The notes below the pieces were generated by a model. The model was given only the letters and a program-made list of their open reading frames with translations, was not told where the DNA came from and did no database searches. Source: Verrucomicrobiaceae bacterium (GTDB lineage Bacteria > Verrucomicrobiota > Verrucomicrobiia > Verrucomicrobiales > Verrucomicrobiaceae). Taken from it: 39,299 nt of DNA. The DNA is taken from contig JAEUHK010000110.1 of NCBI GenBank assembly GCA_016795465.1, positions 1 through 39,299 of the forward strand, read 5' to 3'. The position numbers and the translations under genes were made by a program. This document shows positions 32,610 to 39,299 of this stretch, one piece after another (position 1 is the stretch's first letter; every line of letters starts with the position of its first letter).

Positions 32610-33389
32610 CTAATTCTTGGTCGCCGGGAGCAATTGGACCTTCTTCAGCCTCAAACGTGTCTCGAAATCTGCCGAACCCGAAAACAGCACGAGCTGCTTC
32701 ACGGGCGATAAACGGGCGTTTTCCGGCCAGGGCACGCGGAGATGGTTGGGGCCGGGCAGGAGCGTGGCCCCTGCCTGGACGCGGTTGGGCAACCCGGTGC
32801 CAATGTCGAGCCGGATGCCGAGTTCGAGCGGGCTGGCGGAGTCGAGCGTGGCTTCGAGCTCGAGGGCCTCGAAGGCATTCCAGTCAGGATTCAGCACTTC
32901 GACACGCACGCTGGAGTTGCCACGGAGGGTTAACCCGCCCTCGGCATGCTTCGCTCCCGGTGAAAGCACCCACAGCAGGCTGGCCGGGCCGTTCATCAGC
33001 ACGGGAAACACCGTTTGGGCCTCGCTTTGAGCCTTGGTGATCTGCGCCCACCAGATGGCTGGAGGGGAGATCGCTGCCACGAGCGCGATCAGCCGCCACG
33101 GGAGGTTTTTGGCGTGCCAAAGTATCGCGGTGACCACGCCGAGCACGCCCCAGCCGAAGTCGGTCCAGCTCGCCGAGCGTCCAAACCAGGGCTGCACGAG
33201 CTCCACAGCGCCGGCGATGAGAAGGGTGATCCATGCTTTGCGAGGCGGCAGCAGGATGCCAAACAACGCAAAGAGAGGTGCGTGCATGCGGTTGAGCAGC
33301 TCGCCCCGCCATCCGGCGGACCATTCGTGCGGCAGAGGCATGAAAAGCGCGGCCAGCAGGAGCGTGAGAGGGATCAGAATGCGCGGCAT
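32610..33389 (-). CDS. VanZ-like membrane protein with C-terminal beta-rich domain
   Basis: A 259-residue protein. The first about 125 residues contain four hydrophobic helices with the VanZ-like features A-G-A-V-E-L-V-Q-P-W-F-G-R-S-A-S-W-T-D-F. The last about 120 residues are soluble and beta-rich (L-T-L-R-G-N-S-S-V-R-V-E-V, then R-L-R-L-K-K-V-Q-L), resembling carbohydrate-binding beta-sandwich domains in character, though no specific family is recognised. VanZ-like proteins often occur in exopolysaccharide and exosortase loci. The ATG at 33389 is preferred to the TTG at 33413. It is 70 bases upstream of the dehydrogenase on the same strand and divergent from the next methyltransferase. Confidence 0.72.
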   Translation of the reverse strand: MPRILIPLTLLLAALFMPLPHEWSAGWRGELLNRMHAPLFALFGILLPPRKAWITLLIAGAVELVQPWFGRSASWTDFGWGVLGVVTAILWHAKNLPWRLIALVAAISPPAIWWAQITKAQSEAQTVFPVLMNGPASLLWVLSPGAKHAEGGLTLRGNSSVRVEVLNPDWNAFEALELEATLDSASPLELGIRLDIGTGLPNRVQAGATLLPGPNHLRVPWPENARLSPVKQLVLFSGSADFETRLRLKKVQLLPATKN

Positions 33390-33467
33390 GATTTCGCGGT
33401 GAGCATCGAACAAGTCGCTTGGAAAAGCCAGAAGCGGCTGCTAACGGCAGCGCGACATTTTTCGATC

Positions 33468-34295
33468 ATGAGCCAGCCCCGCAGCCTCGAACGTTTGCGC
33501 CACCATTATGAGGTGGAGAAAGAACTTGCAGCCCGTCTGCGGGCGAGCACGCGTGAGGAGCGGCCGGTGTTGTTCCAAAAGCTCTACCAGGAGCTATTTG
33601 ACCGCGTGCCGGATCATCCGCGCCTCACGCGCCGTGTGTCGCCAGAGGAGAGCCAGCGGAAGGTGGAAGGGCAGATGCGCCTGCTGCGGCCGTTTTTGAA
33701 GCCCGGTGGCACGCTGGTGGAGGTGGCGCCCGGTGATTGCCGCCTCGGCTATGCCGCGTGCGCCGCGGGTGCGGGCCGTGTGATCGGCGTGGACATCTCC
33801 GACCAGCGTCTGGAGGCTGACAAGGCGCGTGCGCCATCCGCTTTCGAGCTCGTCGTGTATGACGGCTACCATCTCGACCTGCCGGCGGGCATCGCGGATG
33901 TGGCGTTCAGCTATCAATTCCTCGAGCACCTGCATCCCGATGATGTGCGGCCGCATTTTGACATCGTTCACCGCCTGCTGAAACCGGGCGGCTGGTATGT
34001 CTTTGACACGCCGCATCGTTTCTCGGGGCCGCATGACATCTCGGTGGTGTTCGGCTCGGAGCTGGTGGGCTTTCATTTCCAGGAATGGACCCTCGGCGAC
34101 ATGAGCCGGCATCTGCGGCAGTGCGGCTTTTCGACCATGCAGGCGATCAAAGGCGGCCGCCGCTGTGGCGCGGTGATGACCGCCGCATGGCTGCTGGTGG
34201 AATCCATCACCGGCCTGCTGCCGCGGGCACTGCGCAAGCGCATCGCGGACCGTCTTTTCCAATCTGTCACCGTGGCGGCGCAGAAGCCGCTGTGA
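33468..34295 (+). CDS. Class I SAM-dependent methyltransferase
   Basis: A 275-residue methyltransferase. An N-terminal helical segment (about 1-70) precedes motif I L-V-E-V-A-P-G-D-C-R-L-G, motif II V-I-G-V-D-I-S, then V-A-F-S-Y-Q-F-L-E-H-L-H-P-D-D and L-L-K-P-G-G-W-Y-V-F-D-T-P-H-R, typical of sugar- or lipid-directed methyltransferases near polysaccharide genes. The C-terminal about 50 residues are moderately hydrophobic and basic. The ATG at 33468 is the first start after the divergent gene; it begins the run methyltransferase-wecB-deacetylase-GNAT-FkbH, 19 bases ahead of wecB. Confidence 0.87.
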   Translation: MSQPRSLERLRHHYEVEKELAARLRASTREERPVLFQKLYQELFDRVPDHPRLTRRVSPEESQRKVEGQMRLLRPFLKPGGTLVEVAPGDCRLGYAACAAGAGRVIGVDISDQRLEADKARAPSAFELVVYDGYHLDLPAGIADVAFSYQFLEHLHPDDVRPHFDIVHRLLKPGGWYVFDTPHRFSGPHDISVVFGSELVGFHFQEWTLGDMSRHLRQCGFSTMQAIKGGRRCGAVMTAAWLLVESITGLLPRALRKRIADRLFQSVTVAAQKPL

Positions 34296-34314
34296 TGTTT
34301 TTTTACCAACGACC

Positions 34315-35439
34315 ATGGGAACAACGAAGATCAAAGTGATGTGCGTGGTGGGCACGCGACCTGAGGCCATCAAGCTGGCGCCGGTGATCCGTGCGCTGCG
34401 TGAACGCGAGGACGTGGCATGCGAGGTGTGTTTCTCCGGCCAGCATCTGGACATGGGGCTGCGCACGCTGCGGCTGTTTGAAATCGAGCCGGATCATGTG
34501 CTCGAAACGATGCGCCCCGGCCAGACGCTCGCGTGGCTGAACGCCCGCCTGCTCGGCGAGCTGGACAATCTTTACGAGAAGCAGAAGCCGGACTGGGTCG
34601 TCGTGCAGGGCGATACGACGACGGCCTTCGCCGCGGCGCAGGCGGCCTTTTACCGCCGCATCCGCGTGGCGCATGTGGAGGCTGGTTTGCGCACGCATGA
34701 CCGCTTCTCGCCCTTCCCGGAGGAGATCAATCGCGTCTTCATCAGCCGCATCGCCGATCTGCACTTCCCGCCCACGGCCGCCTCGGCTGAGAATCTGCGC
34801 CGCGAAGGCGCGAAGGAGGAGACGAACATCATCACCGGCAACACGGTGGTGGACGCCGTGGTCTGGATGAAGGACCGCCTGCCTGCCGAGCCTCCCGCGC
34901 CGCTGCCCGCGGAGCTGAATGACGGCCTGCGCCTCGCTTTGGTGACCTGCCATCGCCGTGAATCTTTCGGTGCGCCGCTCGAATCGATTTGTGAAGGTTT
35001 GCTGCGCCTCGTCAATGCGGTCGAGGACCTGCGTCTCGTGCTGCCCGTGCATCCGAACCCGATGGTGCAGCAGGTCGTGAAGAGCCGTCTGGCCGGTCAT
35101 CCGCGGATCGTGCTTCTGGAGCCGCTCGATTATGTGCCGCTGCTGTGGTGCATGTATCATAGCGTGCTCATTTTGACGGACTCCGGCGGCATTCAGGAAG
35201 AGGCGCCTTCATTTGGAAAGCCGGTGCTGATTCTTCGCGAGACCACCGAGCGGCCGGAGGCCGTTCACGCGGGCTTTGCCGAGCTCATCGGCACCGACGC
35301 GAACCGCATCTTTGATCGCGGCATGCACTTCCTGAGCACGCCGGCCGCCGCCGCGAGCCTGGCGAGCCGTCCGAGCCCGTTTGGCGATGGCTCCGCCGGG
35401 CGTCTCATCGCTGAAAGCATCGTGAAAGCCTCCGCATGA
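34315..35439 (+). CDS. wecB: UDP-N-acetylglucosamine 2-epimerase (non-hydrolysing)
   Basis: Interconverts UDP-GlcNAc and UDP-ManNAc for surface polysaccharide synthesis. The 374-residue product has V-G-T-R-P-E-A-I-K-L-A-P, V-V-V-Q-G-D-T-T-T, V-E-A-G-L-R-T-H-D and F-P-E-E-I-N-R, then T-G-N-T-V-V-D-A-V, H-R-R-E-S-F-G, V-H-P-N-P and T-D-S-G-G-I-Q-E-E-A-P-S-F-G-K-P-V-L. These motifs cover the UDP and acetyl-hexosamine sites of the GT-B-like epimerase. The end of the gene overlaps the next start in an ATGA junction. A UDP-ManNAc dehydrogenase (WecC) is not adjacent; the AlgD-like enzyme upstream could be a partner if its substrate is different from that predicted. Confidence 0.95.
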   Translation: MGTTKIKVMCVVGTRPEAIKLAPVIRALREREDVACEVCFSGQHLDMGLRTLRLFEIEPDHVLETMRPGQTLAWLNARLLGELDNLYEKQKPDWVVVQGDTTTAFAAAQAAFYRRIRVAHVEAGLRTHDRFSPFPEEINRVFISRIADLHFPPTAASAENLRREGAKEETNIITGNTVVDAVVWMKDRLPAEPPAPLPAELNDGLRLALVTCHRRESFGAPLESICEGLLRLVNAVEDLRLVLPVHPNPMVQQVVKSRLAGHPRIVLLEPLDYVPLLWCMYHSVLILTDSGGIQEEAPSFGKPVLILRETTERPEAVHAGFAELIGTDANRIFDRGMHFLSTPAAAASLASRPSPFGDGSAGRLIAESIVKASA

Positions 35440-36376
35440 CCTTTTCGCCGCCCCAGATTCAATGGCCGGAGGGCAAAAAATTCGCCTTCACGATCTTTGA
35501 CGACACCGATGCCTCCACGGTGGCGAATTCAGCGCCGGTGTATGCGCTGCTGCGTGATCTGGGCTTCCGCACCACGAAGTCCGTTTGGGCTCTCGAAGCC
35601 GAGCAGCCGCCCGTGGTCGTCGGCGGTGCCTCGTGTGCCGAGCCTGACTACCGGGCGTGGGCGCTGCAATTGCAGGCCGAGGGCTTCGAGATCGGTTTTC
35701 ACAATGTGTGCTGCCATCATTCGAAGCGTGAACGCACGCTGGAAGGGCTGCGGCGCTTTGAGGAGATCTTTGGTCATGCACCTCGCTCGATGGCGAATCA
35801 CACCGGCTGCCGCGAAAACCTCTACTGGGGCTCGGATCGCGTCACCGGCTGGCGGCGCTGGGTTTATCTGGCGGCCACGCTCGGTCGCAAAGCACGCTTC
35901 CTCGGCCATGTGAAGGGTGACGAGCATTTCTGGGGCGATGTGTGCCGCGAGCGCATCCGCTATGTGCGCAATTTTGTGTTTCCGGACATCAACACGCTCC
36001 GTGCCTGCCCGTGGATGCCGTATCACGATCCGCTGCGGCCGTGGGTGAACCAATGGTATGCCTCGTCCGAGGGCGGCGTGCTCGACTCGTTCCTGCGCAC
36101 CGTGACGGAAGAGAATCAGGACCGGCTGGAGGCCGAAGGCGGTGCCTGCATCATGTATGCGCACCTGGAAAATTTTTCCGCAAGGACGGCGTGGTCACAC
36201 CGCGCTTCCGCCAGCTCATGGAGCGGCTCGCGGCGAAAGGTGGCTGGTTCGTGCCAGTCTCGACGCTGCTGGATCACATCACCGCGCAGCGTGGCGAGCA
36301 TGTGCTCACGTCGCGTGAGCGCGCGGCGCTCGAAAACAAGTGGCTGTGGCACAAGCTGCGGCATGGAGAAAGCTGA
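35436..36376 (+). CDS. NodB-like polysaccharide deacetylase, split by a -1 frameshift
   Basis: Predicted metal-dependent deacetylase of an N-acetyl sugar. Motif 1 is T-I-F-D-D-T-D and motif 2 is I-G-F-H-N-V-C-C-H-H, with N-H-T-G-C-R-E-N-L-Y further on. The zero frame stops resembling the protein just after M-Y-A-H-L-E-N-F; the remaining similarity (F-R-K-D-G-V-V-T-P-R-F-R-Q-L-M-E, then G-G-W-F-V-P-V-S-T-L-L-D) continues in the -1 frame to the stop at 36374-36376. The join is at A AAT TTT (36170-36176). A combined product would be about 313 residues; without a shift the zero frame runs on to 36431 with unrelated sequence. It may be an error, a mutation, or programmed frameshifting. Confidence 0.75.
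36170..36176 (+). other. Slippery heptamer at the deacetylase frame change
   Basis: AAATTTT is read in the zero frame as A-AAT-TTT, fitting the X-XXY-YYZ pattern for -1 ribosomal slippage. After slipping, the next codons are TTC CGC AAG, which restore the deacetylase sequence. It is part of an A4-T5 tract, so a homopolymer length error is an equally simple explanation. Confidence 0.5.
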
Positions 36377-36382
36377 CACGCC

Positions 36383-37489
36383 ATGGCCATCAGCATCGTC
36401 CGCTATGAAGAAGGCCATGTGGAGGCTGTGAAGCGTCTCAACGCCCGCCTCGCCGCCGCAGGCGAGACGTGGCGCTTCCCCGAACGCACGCAAAGCCGCT
36501 GGCTGCCGGATGATGCAGGCGAGGAAATCGTGGAGCACTACTTCGTGGCGGTGGATGGTGAGGAAGTGCGCGGTGGCTATGTGCTGAAATGGCAGCCGTT
36601 TTGGACCAGCAGCGGCCTGCAAAAGGTCTGCACGCTCTACCTGCCGCTGTCCGAAGGCATCATCAATCCGGCCTTCAAGCTGCTTGGCCTCACGCTGGTG
36701 CGTGATGCGCTCAAACGAAATGCGCTGGCCTTCTGTCTCGGCATGGGCGGCGCGGCACGTCCGCTGCCACAGACGCTGAAAATGCTCGGCTGGCAGGTGC
36801 ATGACGTGCCGTTTTACTATCTGCCGCTGCGAGCGGGGCCGTTCTTGAAACACCTGCGTCCGTTGCAAACACGCAAGCCCGTGCGTCTGGCCGCTCACAT
36901 CGCTGCGGCGACTGGGCTTGGAGCTCTCGGCTTGGCAGTCGTGAAGGCTTTTCGTCGAGTGCGTGCCGCGGTGAGCTTTGAGCAGGTGGATCGATTTGAT
37001 GCGTGGGCGGATGAGGTGTGGCTGGCGGCACGGGATGCGTATTCGCTGTGCGCCGATCGCAGCATGACGAGCCTCAACAGGCTCTATCCGCGTGGCGATG
37101 GCGAAAACCGGCTCGTGGTCGTGCGCGAGGGCGGGAAGGTCACGGGATGGTTTGTGGCCCGCAGCCGTGCGATGAAGGAGCACAAGTATTTTGGCGACAT
37201 GCGGGTGGGTTCGCTCATCGACGGCATGGCGCTGCCCGGACACGAAACGGCCGTGTGCTGGGCCGCGCGATGCTTTCTCGACCGCTGCGGCTCGGACATC
37301 ATCGTGTGCAACATGCAGCACGCGGCCTGGCGTGAGGGCATGCGTGCCTCCGGATGGCTTTCAGGGCCGAGCAATTTCGCGCTCGCCGCCTCGCCGAAGC
37401 TCGCCGCGGCCACGGGCGAGCCTTACGCGGCACGCGTTGACAAAGCGCACTTTTTGCGTGGCGATGGCGAAGGTCCCACGCATCTCTGA
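36383..37489 (+). CDS. GNAT-like protein of unknown specificity
   Basis: A 368-residue protein without signal peptide. The N-terminal 150 residues (M-A-I-S-I-V-R-Y-E-E-G-H, then V-R-G-G-Y-V-L-K-W) look like an acyltransferase (GNAT) fold with a weak cofactor site. The second half repeats a similar layout (V-V-V-R-E-G-G-K-V-T-G-W-F-V-A-R), suggesting a tandem GNAT arrangement as in FemX-like enzymes; this is impression, not a firm match. It lies 6 bases after the frameshifted deacetylase and just before FkbH, so modifying the amino group freed by the deacetylase is an attractive hypothesis. Confidence 0.55.
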   Translation: MAISIVRYEEGHVEAVKRLNARLAAAGETWRFPERTQSRWLPDDAGEEIVEHYFVAVDGEEVRGGYVLKWQPFWTSSGLQKVCTLYLPLSEGIINPAFKLLGLTLVRDALKRNALAFCLGMGGAARPLPQTLKMLGWQVHDVPFYYLPLRAGPFLKHLRPLQTRKPVRLAAHIAAATGLGALGLAVVKAFRRVRAAVSFEQVDRFDAWADEVWLAARDAYSLCADRSMTSLNRLYPRGDGENRLVVVREGGKVTGWFVARSRAMKEHKYFGDMRVGSLIDGMALPGHETAVCWAARCFLDRCGSDIIVCNMQHAAWREGMRASGWLSGPSNFALAASPKLAAATGEPYAARVDKAHFLRGDGEGPTHL

Positions 37490-37502
37490 TTTCATCGTTT
37501 TC

Positions 37503-39293
37503 ATGCTTCCTCACTCACTCAGCGCCTTGTTTGAAGGCTTCGATGGCAGCCAGTCCGCCTACTCGGCGCTGGCGCGGAAGCTCGAGCCTGCGCTCGCGGA
37601 GCTGCCGGAGGTCCGCGTGGCCTTGCTGGCCTCCTGCACGGTCGAAGTGGTGAAGCCTTTCCTGCTCGTGGAAGGCGCGAGACGTGGTTTGAAGTTCACG
37701 ATCTGGTGCGGACCTTACGGCCAGATCGAGCAGCAGGTGCTCGATGCGGGCAGCGAGCTTTACGCATTCAAACCGGATGTGGTCTTTGTGCTTCCTCGTC
37801 TCGAAGACTGGGCTGGTGAATCGCTTCAGAGCTTTGCCACGGATCGCGAAGCCTTGCGTCAATCGCTCGTTCAACGCTCGCAGCAGGTGGCGCAAGCCTT
37901 GCGTCGGCATTCGGCGGCTTCGTTGCTCTGGTCTGCCTATGCCACGCCGCGTCTGCCGGGTGTGGAAGGTGCGCCCGGATTGTTCGGCGCGGGATCGCTG
38001 GTGGCCTTTGCCACGGTTTTGAATGGCGAAACGGCCGCGGCCATGGAGACGGTGCCGGATGCGCGGTTGTTTGATCTTCCCGCGGTGGTGGCACGTTGCG
38101 GTGCGAAGCGCTGGCACGATGAACGCATGAGCTTCCTGGCCCGCATGCCGTTTTCTGGCGAAGGCTTTGCCGTGCTCGGCACCTCGCTTGCGCGGGCCAT
38201 TCGTGCGCTGCGTGTGCCGCCGCGGAAGTGCCTCGTGCTCGATCTCGACAACACGATGTGGGGCGGTGTGATCGGCGAGGCTGGCATCGGCGGCATCAAG
38301 CTCGGCGACACCTTTCCCGGCAATGCCCATCAAGCGCTTCAAAGGACCGCGAAGGCTCTGCGAAGCCGTGGTGTGCTCTTGGCCATCGCGAGCAAAAACA
38401 ATCGCGAAGAGGCGCTCGAAGCCATCGAGAGGCATCCGGACATGCTTTTGCGTCCGGCGGACTTTTCCGCGATGGAGATTCATTGGGAAGACAAGGCCAC
38501 AAGCCTGCGCCGCATTGCCAAAGCACTGAACATCGGCACCGATGCGCTCGTGTTCGTCGATGACAATCCCGCCGAGCGTGAGTGGGTGCGCCAGCAGATG
38601 CCCGAGGTGGCCGTGATCGAGTTGCCCGCCTCCGTGGCAGGCTACGCGACGGCCATTGAAGACAGTGAGTGGTTCGACACGGCGGTGGTGACACAAGATG
38701 ACGCCAAGCGTGCCGCGATGATGAGCCAGCAGGCGGAGCGGCAGGCCTTGCAGGAAAGCAGCGGCAGCCTCGAAGACTATCTCGCCGCGCTGGAAATGCG
38801 TGTGCAGGCCGGTCCGGTGAACGCGGAGACGATGGAGCGTGTGGTACAACTGCTGGCGAAGACGAATCAATTCAACCTCACGACGCGTCGCCACTCGCGT
38901 GCGGACCTCGAGGGTTTGATCAACAAAGGCGCGGTGGCTTTGTGGATGCGTGTGGCGGACAAGTTTGGTGACAACGGCCTCATCGGCGTGGTCATCGGAG
39001 TGCCGGAAGGTGATGTGTGGCGGGTGGACAGCCTGCTGCTGAGCTGCCGCGTGATCGGTCGCGGCCTCGAAACGGCCTTGCTGGGCCTTTTGGCACGCCA
39101 AGCGGCCTCGCGAGGTGGTCGCGTGCTGATGGGCGAGTTTGTGCCTTCGGATCGAAACCAGCAAACGAAGGACCTTTATGCCCGTCATGGCTTCGAGCCG
39201 AAAGGTGATGACGGGCAATTTTGGACGAAGGCGCTGGAACCGCTCGAAAACTTCGCCATTCCGGCCTATCTGGACCTTTCCTATGACGAGTGA
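37503..39293 (+). CDS. FkbH-like HAD-family protein with C-terminal GNAT-like domain
   Basis: FkbH-family enzymes load a glyceryl group from 1,3-bisphosphoglycerate onto an acyl carrier protein. The 596-residue product has an N-terminal region of about 240 residues typical of the longer FkbH proteins, the HAD core with D-L-D-N-T-M-W-G-G (Asp247, Asp249), I-A-S-K-N-N-R-E-E, and F-V-D-D-N-P-A-E-R-E-W (Asp353, Asp354). A C-terminal GNAT-like domain contains N-G-L-I-G-V-V-I and C-R-V-I-G-R-G-L-E. The ATG at 37503 follows the previous stop; an ATG at 37464 inside the preceding gene is an alternative. The stop forms TGATG with the next possible start. Confidence 0.88.
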   Translation: MLPHSLSALFEGFDGSQSAYSALARKLEPALAELPEVRVALLASCTVEVVKPFLLVEGARRGLKFTIWCGPYGQIEQQVLDAGSELYAFKPDVVFVLPRLEDWAGESLQSFATDREALRQSLVQRSQQVAQALRRHSAASLLWSAYATPRLPGVEGAPGLFGAGSLVAFATVLNGETAAAMETVPDARLFDLPAVVARCGAKRWHDERMSFLARMPFSGEGFAVLGTSLARAIRALRVPPRKCLVLDLDNTMWGGVIGEAGIGGIKLGDTFPGNAHQALQRTAKALRSRGVLLAIASKNNREEALEAIERHPDMLLRPADFSAMEIHWEDKATSLRRIAKALNIGTDALVFVDDNPAEREWVRQQMPEVAVIELPASVAGYATAIEDSEWFDTAVVTQDDAKRAAMMSQQAERQALQESSGSLEDYLAALEMRVQAGPVNAETMERVVQLLAKTNQFNLTTRRHSRADLEGLINKGAVALWMRVADKFGDNGLIGVVIGVPEGDVWRVDSLLLSCRVIGRGLETALLGLLARQAASRGGRVLMGEFVPSDRNQQTKDLYARHGFEPKGDDGQFWTKALEPLENFAIPAYLDLSYDE

Positions 39294-39299
39294 TGCCAT
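39293..39299 (+). CDS. Probable start of the next gene (truncated by window end)
   Basis: ATG at 39293 overlaps the FkbH stop in a TGATG junction and begins Met-Pro. Only two codons are visible. In other FkbH-containing loci an acyl carrier protein gene often follows, so that is the expected product, but nothing here shows it. Confidence 0.35.

Noticed and set aside
37515..39299. 594-codon open frame on the minus strand opposite the FkbH-like gene
   Set aside because: Translation is Arg/His/Gln rich without motifs; the plus-strand frame has intact HAD motifs. Shadow of GC-rich codon use.

Overview
The window looks like part of a high-GC Gram-negative chromosome from the Verrucomicrobiota, probably near Prosthecobacter/Verrucomicrobium. 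This is inferred from the gene mix: an iduronate-sulfatase-like secreted sulfatase, biosynthetic arginine decarboxylase, a free-standing NuoI, many glycosyltransferases, almost no Shine-Dalgarno sequences, and short intergenic repeats of a type I associate with this phylum. I have no rRNA or database match to confirm it.

Left part (1-12.5 kb) is housekeeping and general metabolism. In order: a CorA metal channel (+), MetX homoserine acyltransferase (-), a single NuoI (+), ribosomal protein L28 with its own promoter and terminator (+), a translationally coupled MFS transporter/type III pantothenate kinase pair (-), a secreted sulfatase (-), SpeA (-), a YwaF/TMEM164-like membrane protein (-), a DUF3592-type membrane protein (+) and a DUF1624/HGSNAT-like acyltransferase (+).

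Middle part (12.5-28.5 kb) is an exopolysaccharide locus. A GT4 gene on the minus strand faces a long plus-strand run: a small two-helix membrane protein, a Wzc-type chain-length regulator/tyrosine kinase, a 611-residue predicted outer-membrane barrel, a secreted protein with a calcium-loop-like motif, a short Wza-type lipoprotein, an initiating phosphoglycosyltransferase, a methyltransferase, two GT2 enzymes, a deacetylase-like protein, a GT39-like membrane glycosyltransferase and a GT4. Four ATGA start/stop overlaps show tight coupling. The short Wza-type protein plus the neighbouring barrel suggests an export route in which the barrel, not Wza, crosses the outer membrane.

Right part (28.5-39.3 kb) continues polysaccharide functions with mixed strands: an AT-richer small lipoprotein, a methyltransferase, a GT4, an AlgD-like nucleotide-sugar dehydrogenase, a VanZ-like protein with an extra beta-rich domain, a second methyltransferase, WecB, a NodB-like deacetylase interrupted by a -1 frameshift exactly at a slippery heptamer, a GNAT-like protein and an FkbH-like protein. 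The FkbH gene ends on a TGATG that probably opens the next gene at the window edge. Together the genes could make, decorate (methyl, acyl, deacetyl, uronate) and export a cell-surface polysaccharide. No Wzx flippase or Wzy polymerase was recognised.

There is no gene-free stretch longer than 300 bases. The largest gaps (13699-13872, 16487-16662, 28951-29124) are each about 175 bases. I saw no tRNA, rRNA, CRISPR array, transposase or integrase.
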